From: Parasedimentitalea maritima
GTDB lineage: Bacteria > Pseudomonadota > Alphaproteobacteria > Rhodobacterales > Rhodobacteraceae
Direction: 5' to 3'
DNA: 64,000 nt
Assembly (NCBI RefSeq): GCF_005771405.1
Contig: NZ_VAUA01000008.1
Coordinates: forward strand, 1 to 64,000
This document shows, piece by piece, positions 44,406 through 52,270 of the stretch. The notes under the pieces are model-generated. The model was given only the letters and a program-made list of their open reading frames with translations. It searched no databases and was not told the DNA's origin. The translations under genes were made by a program, and so were the position numbers. Position 1 is the stretch's first letter; each line of letters starts with the position of its first letter.

Positions 44406-44446
44406 TAGCGAGTCGAAATTACTATTGCAATAGTTTCGACTCGCTA
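44406..44446. promoter_or_regulatory. Nested palindrome, probable operator of the MarR-type regulator
   Basis: TAGCGAGTCGAAA (44406-44418) and TTTCGACTCGCTA (44434-44446) are exact complements. Between them lies a second perfect palindrome, CTATTGCAATAG (44422-44433). The site covers the intergenic region between the divergent MarR-type gene and the exported-protein gene at 44489, ending two bases from one start. It could control both directions. Confidence 0.85.
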
Positions 44447-44488
44447 CTATCCATCAATCCACACCGATTCACAAAAGGAACCGAACCG

Positions 44489-45238
44489 ATGCAGAAATTC
44501 GCTATTACCCTCATCGCTGTTGGCTTTAGTGCCCTTGCGGCCAACGCCGACAGCAACCACGCCACCCATCAACAAGGCGCTGTTGTTTCTCCAGTGAACG
44601 AGACCACCAGGGCCTCATTCGATATTTTGGCGGCTCACGCACACAGGAACGCCAATCAAGTGACCTTTCACATGACCACAAATGGCGAAGCAGGTGTTGA
44701 CGTTCCTGCGCCCGCAGGCGCAGTCGGCGGGGCGCCGGTTTGGTCTTATGTCTGGCCAACGTCGCTCGATCCATCAGCGGTCGGATTTGAGGGCGAAACC
44801 GGCATATTGGCGCTGGCGGTAACCAGCCATCCTGATTTTGATGACACGCCTTTGGTTGACGAGAACCGTGATGGTGATCCAGCCAATGACGGATTGATTT
44901 GGCACAGTCACTGGATTGTTTTGGCCCCAACCGAAGCATGCGGGGCAGGTGCTTTGGCCGTTCGTGATATCCCTGAAGGCGAAACACCACAGCTTCCCGC
45001 TACCTGGCCTGGATTCCCAATCTTCTTGGATAGCCCTGGGTTCACGCCCTTGTTTGATGGCCCGGAAGTTACCGTGAACGTTGGGTTCGCTAGCAACGTG
45101 GATCTTGAGGGGGTTGCCTATGACGGAGTGACGGCCGCTCTCCGCGTCGATGCAAACATCCATGCGCCGCTCTTATGTGTCACGGATGTGTTTGATGTCG
45201 CCTCAGGTGATCTCTCTCTGCCTGGCAAGATTGAGTGA
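44489..45238 (+). CDS. Exported protein of unknown function
   Basis: This 249-residue protein has a signal peptide MQKFAITLIAVGFSALAANA cleaved before DSNHATHQQG. The mature part is β-rich and acidic, with two histidine motifs (HAHRNANQVTFHMTTNGEAG and LIWHSHWIVLAPTEACGAG) and two cysteines far apart that could form a disulfide. I recognise no named family. The histidines suggest metal binding (inference). AAAGGAACC precedes the ATG. It is divergent from the MarR-type gene across the palindromic operator, so induction by the same signal is likely. Confidence 0.8.
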   Translation: MQKFAITLIAVGFSALAANADSNHATHQQGAVVSPVNETTRASFDILAAHAHRNANQVTFHMTTNGEAGVDVPAPAGAVGGAPVWSYVWPTSLDPSAVGFEGETGILALAVTSHPDFDDTPLVDENRDGDPANDGLIWHSHWIVLAPTEACGAGALAVRDIPEGETPQLPATWPGFPIFLDSPGFTPLFDGPEVTVNVGFASNVDLEGVAYDGVTAALRVDANIHAPLLCVTDVFDVASGDLSLPGKIE

Positions 45239-45248
45239 AACCCTTTTG

Positions 45249-45281
45249 GCAAGGTCCGCACCTCGGACCTTGCTGTTTTTT
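45249..45281 (+). terminator. Rho-independent terminator after the exported-protein gene
   Basis: GCAAGGTCCG (45249-45258) pairs exactly with CGGACCTTGC (45264-45273) around CACCT, followed by TGTTTTTTG. It lies before the two downstream small genes, so it may lower rather than abolish their expression from the same promoter. Confidence 0.88.
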
Positions 45282-45297
45282 GATCGGAGGACTGATC

Positions 45298-45537
45298 ATG
45301 CCAAAACTTTGGCTTACCAGCCTGGAGGTTTCTACTCCTCAGGAAGGCTATGAACTTGCTGTTCTGATGGCCCGTGTCGCGGTGAAAATGACCCAGCCCA
45401 GTGACGACATCCGCCGTAAGTTACGTACGGTTTATGAGCAGGACGCTGATGCTCTGATCGCCAGTTCCAGTGTTGTCGCAACCCATTTTGCTACAGTTGC
45501 CGCAGCAAATAACTATTGGAAGGAAAGCCAATGCTAG
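45298..45537 (+). CDS. Small protein of unknown function
   Basis: This 79-residue protein reads MPKLWLTSLEVSTPQEGYEL at the start, with a helical AVLMARVAVKMTQPSDDIRR and an Ala-rich ending before YWKESQC. No family is recognised and no signal peptide is present. The start is supported by CGGAGGACTG at good spacing, and the stop overlaps the following thioredoxin-fold gene by 7 bp, so translation is coupled. It is probably a partner or stability factor in the same locus. Confidence 0.7.
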   Translation: MPKLWLTSLEVSTPQEGYELAVLMARVAVKMTQPSDDIRRKLRTVYEQDADALIASSSVVATHFATVAAANNYWKESQC

Positions 45538-46055
45538 CCCCAGAATTCATAACCTCTGATTGGTTCAATGCGGACAACGCTGCAAAACTGGCTGACTATC
45601 GCGGCAAGGTGGTCGTTGTCGAAGTGTTTCAGATGTTATGTCCAGGGTGCATCCTGCATGGCATACCGCTGGCGCAGAAAATTCAACGAATGTTCCCCGC
45701 GGATCAGGTGGCTGTACTTGGATTGCATTCGGTATTTGAACACCATGCGGCCATGACCCCTGTTTCGCTCAACGCATTTCTACAGGAGTTTCAAGTCACT
45801 TTTCCGGTTGCAGTGGACGCTGCGGGAGAAGGTCACATGCCGCAAACTATGGAAGCTTACCAATTGCGTGGCACCCCGAGTTTGCTAATCATCGATCAAA
45901 AAGGAGAGCTGCAAGCGCATCACTTAGGACAAGTGTCAGAGCTTCAGATCGGGGCCGAGATCGCGACCCTAATTGCGAGTGGCAGGAACGCATTGCAGGC
46001 AGATGCCATCTCAGAAACTGCAAGTGGATGTGAATCCGGACGGTGCACGGTATAG
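45531..46055 (+). CDS. Thioredoxin-fold protein (TlpA/AhpC-TSA-like), cytoplasmic
   Basis: This 174-residue redoxin has the active-site motif CPGC (C37 and C40) in VVEVFQMLCPGCILHGIPLA, a cis-proline region LRGTPSLLIIDQKGELQAHH and an AhpC-like HSVFEHHAAMTPVSLNAFL. A second cysteine pair ends the protein (SGCESGRCTV). No signal peptide is visible, so it acts in the cytoplasm. With the cysteine-bearing MarR-type regulator and MOSC protein nearby, it suggests a redox or electrophile response (inference). The ATG at 45531 overlaps the preceding small gene. Confidence 0.88.
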   Translation: MLAPEFITSDWFNADNAAKLADYRGKVVVVEVFQMLCPGCILHGIPLAQKIQRMFPADQVAVLGLHSVFEHHAAMTPVSLNAFLQEFQVTFPVAVDAAGEGHMPQTMEAYQLRGTPSLLIIDQKGELQAHHLGQVSELQIGAEIATLIASGRNALQADAISETASGCESGRCTV

Positions 46056-46080
46056 AAAAACGGGATAACTCGCATCGGAT

Positions 46081-46114
46081 CGGCGATTACCGTGTTGACG
46101 GATCGCCGGTTTTC
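46081..46114 (+). terminator. Hairpin after the thioredoxin-fold gene
   Basis: CGGCGAT (46081-46087) pairs with ATCGCCG (46102-46108) followed by GTTTTC. This is a moderate terminator about 25 bp after the stop codon. Confidence 0.6.
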
Positions 46115-46424
46115 AATTTGATTTTGAATGGCCTCTTCATATGCGGATGGAAGTCGCAATGAAGTTGCTCTCCAATCCAGCAATGTCATTGATGGGGCAG
46201 CCGAAGGCGCGGTCTATACCACGGAGTCCGGGTTCGCCCGAGTGTCCAAGAATGAGACCGGCCAACCCCCTGCCAGTGTCAAAAATTCAAGTCGGTCGAA
46301 GGGAAGTGGTGCCTGACCGACATCCTCCGTCGCCGCAATACATTTTTTTTTGCCCAAGTGTCTGATTTTATTCGAGATACTTGTTCAGGTGGTAAGTGGT
46401 GGAATTCGCCTTGAACGCTGGAGC
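46115..46424. other. Spacer without a recognisable gene
   Basis: About 310 bp separate the terminator from the end of the convergent nonapeptide-repeat gene. A run of about nine Ts near 46342-46350 is visible. I see no supported gene. Confidence 0.4.
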
Positions 46425-47219
46425 TCAAGCTCTTCTTCTTTCAATTTTTTCAGAATTTGTCGTGTTCACGCCATCACTCGCCGTGATTTTGTAATCTCCA
46501 TCTCCTGCAGAGATGAAGTTGAAACCATCCCCAGCAAGAATAGTGTTTTTGCCGTCGCCAGCCTCGATGAAGTTATCGCCATTGCCCACAAGAATGCTGT
46601 CGGCACCTGATCCGGTTTCGATCTGGTTGAAAGCATTTCCAACCTGGATTTTGTTGTTACCATCGCCTGCGGAGATCGTGTTGTTGCCGTGACCGGTGCG
46701 AATGTCATCCTTGCCTGAGCCGGAGGCAATCGTGTTGTTCCCGGCGCCGACAGTTACTTTGTTGTCGCCATCTCCAACAGAAATGTCGTTGGCTCTGCGC
46801 CCGACCAGAACCGTGTCCCGACCGGTTCCAGCCTCAATGATGCTGCCGCCATCACCCGCTGTGACTTTGTTGTTGCCGTCGCCTGCCGAAATCTTATTGT
46901 CCCCATCGCCCGCTGCAACCCTGTTGTCGCCATGACCAAGGCGGATGTCATCTTTGCCGCTGCCGCTGCCGCTGCCGCTGCCGCTGCCGCTGCCGGTGGT
47001 GATCTGGGTGTTGCCATCCCCGACCTGAACAGCGTTGTTGCCATCCCCGACCGTTACTTTATCGTTGCCGAGACCTGCATCATTGGTGTTGTCGCCATTC
47101 CCAGCGGTAACCACATTATTTCCATCGCCTGCATCGATGGTATGGCCTTCATCCCCAACATTAATTTTGTCGGCTGCCTTTGTTCCAGTGACCACTTGCC
47201 CGCGCATTCCCACACCCAT
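46425..47219 (-). CDS. Protein made almost wholly of 9-residue glycine repeats (RTX-like solenoid)
   Basis: This 264-residue protein consists of about 25 tandem nonapeptides of pattern x-Φ-x-x-G-x-G-x-[ND], such as KVTVGDGNN, TIDAGDGNN, KISAGDGNN and FIEAGDGKN. They stay in register from residue ~8 to ~250. This resembles the RTX β-roll but with GDGN rather than GGxGxD, so calcium binding is plausible, not certain. One repeat is expanded by a (GS)n tract encoded by a hexanucleotide microsatellite. There is no signal peptide. The tail NSEKIERRRA lacks the hydrophobic ending of most type I-secreted proteins, so a C-terminal truncation is possible. Confidence 0.82.
   Translation of the reverse strand: MGVGMRGQVVTGTKAADKINVGDEGHTIDAGDGNNVVTAGNGDNTNDAGLGNDKVTVGDGNNAVQVGDGNTQITTGSGSGSGSGSGSGKDDIRLGHGDNRVAAGDGDNKISAGDGNNKVTAGDGGSIIEAGTGRDTVLVGRRANDISVGDGDNKVTVGAGNNTIASGSGKDDIRTGHGNNTISAGDGNNKIQVGNAFNQIETGSGADSILVGNGDNFIEAGDGKNTILAGDGFNFISAGDGDYKITASDGVNTTNSEKIERRRA
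46956..46991. repeat. Hexanucleotide microsatellite (GCCGCT)6
   Basis: Six exact copies of GCCGCT encode Gly-Ser dipeptides on the minus strand in the nonapeptide-repeat protein. A sister repeat without expansion (SGSGKDDIR, near 46705) shows the ancestral state. Slippage would change length by two residues per unit without a frameshift. Confidence 0.95.
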
Positions 47220-47492
47220 AAATTTATAAACCTATGAGGGAGAGTTAGCGGGCGCCACCTATGCGTGTCATTGTTTTTAAATTTGCAATTTTAGAGTATT
47301 GAAGTTTAGACAATCTGCATATTAACAAAGCCTTACGGTGTCTGGCGTAGAGACTGTGCGCCTTCCTCTTTTCGGCTCGAAACATGCATGGTGCGGCTCT
47401 GACCTCATATTTAGCCGGGGCTGGACGTCCGGTGCGGGTTCCACAAATAACATCCAAGCGCAGGGGAAGCATGCCTTTGCCGCTATTTTTGC

Positions 47493-48410
47493 TTAGGTAG
47501 AGGTCGCAGCAATAATGGCCTCTGCAATGTAGAGGTCTTGTAGTGCTATGCCCGAGCTGTCGAAAATTGTAATTTCATCAGCTGTGCGGCGACCCTTGGT
47601 GCATTCGGTTAGGGCAGAGCCAATCGCCGTCAAAGACGTTCCCGACTCCGCGTGTTGGAACTCTCCAATGCGGGCCGACTGTTCTGGCAGATCGCAAAAC
47701 AAGCGGCTTTGAGCAAAAAGCTGAGGCGGCAGTTCTTGCTTGCCGATTGCATCTGATCCCATGCTCGAGATGTGGGTGCCGGGACGAACCCATCCTGCTT
47801 GAAATAGCGGTGTGGTTGCGGTTGTTGCCGTTACTATTATGTCGGCGGTTCGACAGGCTGTTTCTGCCTGTGCCTCTTCAGCAGGTAAGCCATTTTCGCG
47901 CAACTGGGCTACGAAACTTCGGGTCCGGTCTGCATTGCGACCTACGACCATGATTTTGGTGAGCGAGCGAATTCGCGCGATGGCCAGCGCTTCATAGGAA
48001 GCTTGGTGGCCGGTGCCGAATAATGCAAGCGTTTGAGCATTTGAGTGGGCCAAAGCGTCCGTTGCAACGGCATTGGCAGCGGCAGTCCGATATGCGTTCA
48101 ACTTACCCGCTTCAACAATCGCACCGATGCGGCCTTTTGCCTGATCAAAGAGAAGAATGATTGAATCATGGCGCGGTAGGTCCGCAGCATCATTCGTTGG
48201 GAAATAAGATCCGACCTTCAAACCCGTCAGGCTGCCATCAGCGGCGGACTTGACAGTGAATTTGTTCTGCGGATCGCTGGCACTGCCCAACACAACTGGG
48301 AATATGGCTGCCTCAGGTAAACTTGCTGCGATTAGCGCACGACGCACGGCCTCAAAAGCCAGCTCATGAGATATCGCAGCGCCGGATTGGGCTTCAGTAA
48401 TATGAATCAT
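47493..48410 (-). CDS. Ornithine cyclodeaminase/mu-crystallin family enzyme (iminosuccinate reductase-like)
   Basis: This 305-residue NAD(P)-dependent enzyme of the OCD/mu-crystallin family has KFTVKSAADGSLTGLKVGSY, the substrate-binding LNAYRTAAANAVATDALAHS, the Rossmann motif LALFGTGHQASYEALAIARI and ADIIVTATTATTPLFQAGWV. The ATG at 48410 begins the family-like MIHITEAQSG. It lies 11 bp after a D-hydroxyaspartate-aldolase-like gene. The same pairing occurs in the β-hydroxyaspartate cycle, where the OCD-family member BhcD reduces iminosuccinate to aspartate. That role is an inference; other imino or keto acids are possible. Confidence 0.85.
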   Translation of the reverse strand: MIHITEAQSGAAISHELAFEAVRRALIAASLPEAAIFPVVLGSASDPQNKFTVKSAADGSLTGLKVGSYFPTNDAADLPRHDSIILLFDQAKGRIGAIVEAGKLNAYRTAAANAVATDALAHSNAQTLALFGTGHQASYEALAIARIRSLTKIMVVGRNADRTRSFVAQLRENGLPAEEAQAETACRTADIIVTATTATTPLFQAGWVRPGTHISSMGSDAIGKQELPPQLFAQSRLFCDLPEQSARIGEFQHAESGTSLTAIGSALTECTKGRRTADEITIFDSSGIALQDLYIAEAIIAATST

Positions 48411-48421
48411 GATATGTCTCC

Positions 48422-49567
48422 CTACCAGCCGCCGAAACGTGGCCACGCCATAAGGGCGCTTGCAGTGTCGGCGGGTATGACGTTGAAATGAGAATGTTGC
48501 GCAGCTGTGGCACAGGCGTGGTTTGGCAGAATGCGTAGTCGCGTGCCCACAGGCAGGTCGGGCATTGGGGTCATTGAGCCGGACCGGCGCGTGATGATCC
48601 CGTGTTCTTGATTTGCCGCAGATAGTATCAAGTCTGGGAAGATCTTCCCTGTTTCATCGCAAACGACCCCATATCCTTGATCCACGGCTTGGTCTGCAGT
48701 GCCTTTGTCGCGCGACATCGCCATCCATCCAGCGTCGACCATAACCCAGCCACGCTTGTCTTGATGCCCGATCACGGTGGTCATCACGGAGAGCGCAATA
48801 TCTTCTTGGAGGCAGACGCCTATCCCCGCCATCACCAGATCAAAAAAAACATAAACCCCTGCACGCAACTCGGTCACCCCGGACAAATCTCGGGCTGCAT
48901 GAGCGGTCGGAGTAGATCCTACGCTAACGACCGGGCAGGGCAGGTTCGCCCCCCGAAGGGCGCTAGCAGCATCAACGGCTGCTGCGCGTTCGATCTCGGC
49001 GAATTTGGCATGTGCCTCTTTACCTGCGACGGTGTAGCTCTCGCCGGCATGGGTCATTACACCCCGCAATACGGCGCCACCTTCATGAAGAATACGGCCA
49101 ATGTTGATCAAAAGGGGATCGTCAGGTCGCAGGCCGCCGCGGTGACCATCGCTGTCGATCTCGATGAGCACGGGGATCGGTTTACAGGCCTCCTGTGATA
49201 CTTTGACCACCGCTTCGGCCTGCGCCGCATTGTCCAGAATGATGCTTAGATCACACCCGGCCGAGCGAAGCGACAAAACCTGTGGCAATTTCTGTGGCGC
49301 GATGCCAACCGCATACAGAATTTCGCGGACACCTGCTGCGAAGAATGCTTCGGCTTCGGCCAATGTAGACACAGTGGCCGGACCAACGCCCTCGGACAGA
49401 AGACGGCGGGCCACATCAACGGATTTTGCTGTCTTTAAATGCGGTCTCAGCGATACACCCAACGCCTCGGCATGATCTGCAAGACGGGCGATATTTTGCA
49501 TCATTTTCTGCTCATCCAGAATCAAAGACGGCGTTGTCAAATCGGCAAGGCGGGGATCTGCTGTCAT
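48422..49567 (-). CDS. D-threonine/β-hydroxyaspartate aldolase-like PLP enzyme (alanine racemase fold)
   Basis: This 381-residue enzyme of the DSD1/D-threonine aldolase family has the PLP lysine K45 in LRPHLKTAKS. The strand IPVLIEIDSDGHRGGL follows, then GVMTHAGESYTV and SVGSTPTAHAARDLSGVTEL. The metal-binding C-terminus is PNHACATAAQ (about H350 and C352). Members cleave D-threonine or β-hydroxyaspartate to glycine plus an aldehyde, or dehydrate D-serine. It heads a two-gene operon with the OCD-family gene and is divergent from a LysR regulator. The cycle genes for the aminotransferase and dehydratase are not in the window. Confidence 0.88.
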   Translation of the reverse strand: MTADPRLADLTTPSLILDEQKMMQNIARLADHAEALGVSLRPHLKTAKSVDVARRLLSEGVGPATVSTLAEAEAFFAAGVREILYAVGIAPQKLPQVLSLRSAGCDLSIILDNAAQAEAVVKVSQEACKPIPVLIEIDSDGHRGGLRPDDPLLINIGRILHEGGAVLRGVMTHAGESYTVAGKEAHAKFAEIERAAAVDAASALRGANLPCPVVSVGSTPTAHAARDLSGVTELRAGVYVFFDLVMAGIGVCLQEDIALSVMTTVIGHQDKRGWVMVDAGWMAMSRDKGTADQAVDQGYGVVCDETGKIFPDLILSAANQEHGIITRRSGSMTPMPDLPVGTRLRILPNHACATAAQHSHFNVIPADTASALMAWPRFGGW

Positions 49568-49614
49568 GGTTTGGCTTTCTTGATAACTACCTGGTCGAGA
49601 TTACCTGGGTCAAA

Positions 49615-49632
49615 AGTAAATGAACATTTACT
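49615..49632. promoter_or_regulatory. Perfect dyad in the aldolase/LysR divergent promoter
   Basis: AGTAAATG (49615-49622) and CATTTACT (49625-49632) are exact complements around AA. The location between divergent promoters suits a LysR-type binding site. Confidence 0.6.
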
Positions 49633-49663
49633 CCTTCTAACGATCACATTAAGTATTTGATTA

Positions 49664-50554
49664 ATGCTAAACCTAACTGACCTTCGTTTCTTTCAAGCTG
49701 TTGCAGCAGCCCCGTCACTTGCCGCAGCTGCGCGGTTGCTGAATGTCACGCCACCAGCAGTGACACAACGTCTTGCCCAAATTGAACACAAGCTGCAGTT
49801 GAAGCTGGCTGACCGAGGTCCAACAGGTCTGCGCCTCACCGCTGAAGGCGGGCTTCTGGCTGAACGCAGTGCAACTATTTTGGCCGATCTCGACGGATTG
49901 TCAGAGGAGCTGGCGGAGCGCCGTGGTGCAATTGCGGGCGCACTTCGCGTCGTGGCCCCATTTGGATATGGGCGATTAAAAGTTGCACCCGCCTTGGCAA
50001 CATTCGCACTTGAGCATCCCGAACTGGCGCCATCTTTGACTTTGACCGAAGATCCTCGGGGCGCGATGCGGACAGATCTTTGGGATGTACTCATTCATGT
50101 TGGGCGACTGCCAGACTTGGGCGTGGTCCAGCAAAAGCTTGCCCCCAACCGCCGCCTTCTTTGCGCCTCGCCGAGTTATGCGTCGCGAAATGGTCTACCA
50201 AAAACACCATATGACCTTTCCGAACATCGTATTGGAGTGGTGAGAGAAGATCAGGCCGACGTCACGCTTTGGTCGTTGTCCAATTCAAACGGAGACACAA
50301 AGCTGCTCCGCATACATCCAAGTTTTGAAAGCAATGACGGTGAAGTGATCCGAGGGTGGGCGATGCGCGGTCTTGGTATCATTGAACGATCAGAGTGGAG
50401 CGTTTACGATGACTTGCGGGAAGAGCGGTTGCTGCCCGTGCTGCCGGATTGGACATTGCCGGACGCCGATGTTGTCGCCCTTATGAACCCCCGCTCGGTT
50501 CGAGCTGCTCGGATCGAAGCGTTTGTGTCGCATTTGAAGACACAGCTATCTTAG
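49664..50554 (+). CDS. LysR-family regulator of the aldolase/OCD-family operon
   Basis: This 296-residue LysR protein begins LNLTDLRFFQAVAAAPSLAA, with the helix-turn-helix AARLLNVTPPAVTQRLAQIE (about 22-41). The effector domain contains ALRVVAPFGYGRLKVAPALA and VREDQADVTLWSLSNSNGDT. It resembles the subgroup that controls amino-acid catabolism, and its divergent position predicts activation of 49567-47493. The known regulator of the β-hydroxyaspartate cycle, BhcR, is an IclR-type protein, so this locus is wired differently. Confidence 0.93.
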   Translation: MLNLTDLRFFQAVAAAPSLAAAARLLNVTPPAVTQRLAQIEHKLQLKLADRGPTGLRLTAEGGLLAERSATILADLDGLSEELAERRGAIAGALRVVAPFGYGRLKVAPALATFALEHPELAPSLTLTEDPRGAMRTDLWDVLIHVGRLPDLGVVQQKLAPNRRLLCASPSYASRNGLPKTPYDLSEHRIGVVREDQADVTLWSLSNSNGDTKLLRIHPSFESNDGEVIRGWAMRGLGIIERSEWSVYDDLREERLLPVLPDWTLPDADVVALMNPRSVRAARIEAFVSHLKTQLS

Positions 50555-50600
50555 GTAGCCGAATTCGCGAAACTTGGGGACGGGGGCGGCAGAGAAATAT

Positions 50601-52160
50601 TTAGCGTCTTCTCACATTGGCTAAATGTCTTTGATAGTTACGCAGTTCGGTTTCTACTTGGGCATCTGACCAGCCCAAAATAGGGGCTGCAATCTCTGCT
50701 ACTGAACGCGCCTGTTCGATGCCTTGATCAGGCTCCCATCCCAAACCCAATCGTCGCATTAAGAGGTCGGTAAGGCTGCTTGGCATCTCATCACGCGCGC
50801 AGCGCTCAATTTCCTCAGTTGAGACACAGACACTGCTGTCGTTTTCCGTTACTGACCGAGTACTTTGATAGTCTGGACATTGCGCAGTGTTTGATGCCGA
50901 CAGCTTGCTCTTAACTTTGGAGACCAGGCGCCGCGCGACACGCCTGTGAGTCATGATCGGTCCACCAGTTAGTGTGAGAAAATTGGGTAATCCATCGCTG
51001 GTAAGGTCATGGATTTTGATCTCCCGGCTTCCCAATGGATTTTCGGGATCGCAGGTGAGCGGGTTCACGCCAGCCCAAGAATACAAAATATCATCTCGTG
51101 ACACGGCTAGTTTTGGCAAGCAGCGATTGGTCTCTGCGATCATCCAGTCGATTTCCTGATCGGAGGCGGTGACCCCAGTGATGTCGCCCGCAAACGGCGT
51201 GCGCGTTAATCCAACGTAGTGGATACCGCGAAACGGCAGGCAATAAAGAGGCTCTCCTAGGCTGTTGTAAGTAAACACGCCCCAATCAGTGAATTCATCT
51301 GGCAGTCGCAGGGCGATGTGGATCCCCTTCATTCCGGTACATTTTGGTGGCGCATTTGAACCTGTCTTGTGGATGAGCTCATCGACCCAGGCGCCAGCAA
51401 GGTTGAGGACAATATCCGCCGTGACGCTGGCCGAATCTGAACCGTTTACGTGTCTTGGTTGCAACGTGAGATGCCAGCGCGCGTCTCCCTTTTGCTGTTT
51501 TAGGCCCACAACCTGCGTATAGTTCCTAACGATTGCACCCATCCGTTGGGCATCGAAAATGGCGTCCAGCGCAATGCGCTCGGGCCAGTCAAAGAGGTAT
51601 TCTCTGAAAACCGCGACGCCGCGCAGGTTGTCTGGATTGCGCAGCCAAGGGGCAACCGGCACGTCGTTTTGGCTTTGTGGACTGTACCGGCGATAATCCA
51701 ATGGGACACCTGTGGGGCTTGTCAGTCTCAGGGCTGCAAAAGCTGCATCCATTTGCCAGGGCGAGTATTGATCGTCGGAGTAGAGTGGCACGCAGAAATT
51801 GATTGGCTTTACCCGATCAGGAATGATCCGTACGATCTCATCTCTCGCCAGCATATCGTCACGCACTGTTTTCATGGATTTAATCAGGCGGTCAGGGCGC
51901 TTCAGAGATTGCCAAAAATCTGTTCCTGTCGCCAGATGCCGTAACCCGCAATGAAGCAGGCGGCTGGATCGGCTGGTCGCCCCATTGGCAAAATCACCCT
52001 GATCCACGAGCAAAACACGATACCCAGCTGCGCTGAGGTGTTGAGCGGTGCTGGCACCATTTATCCCAGCCCCTACGATTGCTACGTCCACGTGCGTTTG
52101 ATCTAGGTTTGAGAGTTCTGTCGCCAACGATTTAGATCCTCGTGTCATGAATTGAACCAT
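50601..52160 (-). CDS. FAD-dependent glycerol-3-phosphate dehydrogenase-like oxidase (GlpD family)
   Basis: This flavoprotein of ~519 residues has the dinucleotide motif VDVAIVGAGINGASTAQHLS near residue 25 and the family block GDFANGATSRSSRLLHCGLR. GAWVDELIH, GIHIALRLPDEFTDWGVFTY, FRGIHYVGLTRTPFAGD and SWAGVNPLTCDPENP follow. It probably oxidises glycerol-3-phosphate to dihydroxyacetone phosphate with quinone reduction at the membrane. The family includes other FAD oxidases, and no other glp genes are adjacent, so the substrate is not certain. Starts at 52160 and 52148 are both possible. Confidence 0.82.
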   Translation of the reverse strand: MVQFMTRGSKSLATELSNLDQTHVDVAIVGAGINGASTAQHLSAAGYRVLLVDQGDFANGATSRSSRLLHCGLRHLATGTDFWQSLKRPDRLIKSMKTVRDDMLARDEIVRIIPDRVKPINFCVPLYSDDQYSPWQMDAAFAALRLTSPTGVPLDYRRYSPQSQNDVPVAPWLRNPDNLRGVAVFREYLFDWPERIALDAIFDAQRMGAIVRNYTQVVGLKQQKGDARWHLTLQPRHVNGSDSASVTADIVLNLAGAWVDELIHKTGSNAPPKCTGMKGIHIALRLPDEFTDWGVFTYNSLGEPLYCLPFRGIHYVGLTRTPFAGDITGVTASDQEIDWMIAETNRCLPKLAVSRDDILYSWAGVNPLTCDPENPLGSREIKIHDLTSDGLPNFLTLTGGPIMTHRRVARRLVSKVKSKLSASNTAQCPDYQSTRSVTENDSSVCVSTEEIERCARDEMPSSLTDLLMRRLGLGWEPDQGIEQARSVAEIAAPILGWSDAQVETELRNYQRHLANVRRR

Positions 52161-52270
52161 CGTTACCCTATGTAGGTTGCCGCAAAGCGCAACGGAATTT
52201 GTATTGGGCCGCTTCACTGTGACAACCTAAAAAGGTGATGATGGACCGAAGGCAGATGCTAGGTTTGCTG

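Noticed and set aside
46425-47219. 27-bp periodicity considered as a repeat array or CRISPR
   Set aside because: It is explained by an in-frame nonapeptide repeat with normal start and stop.
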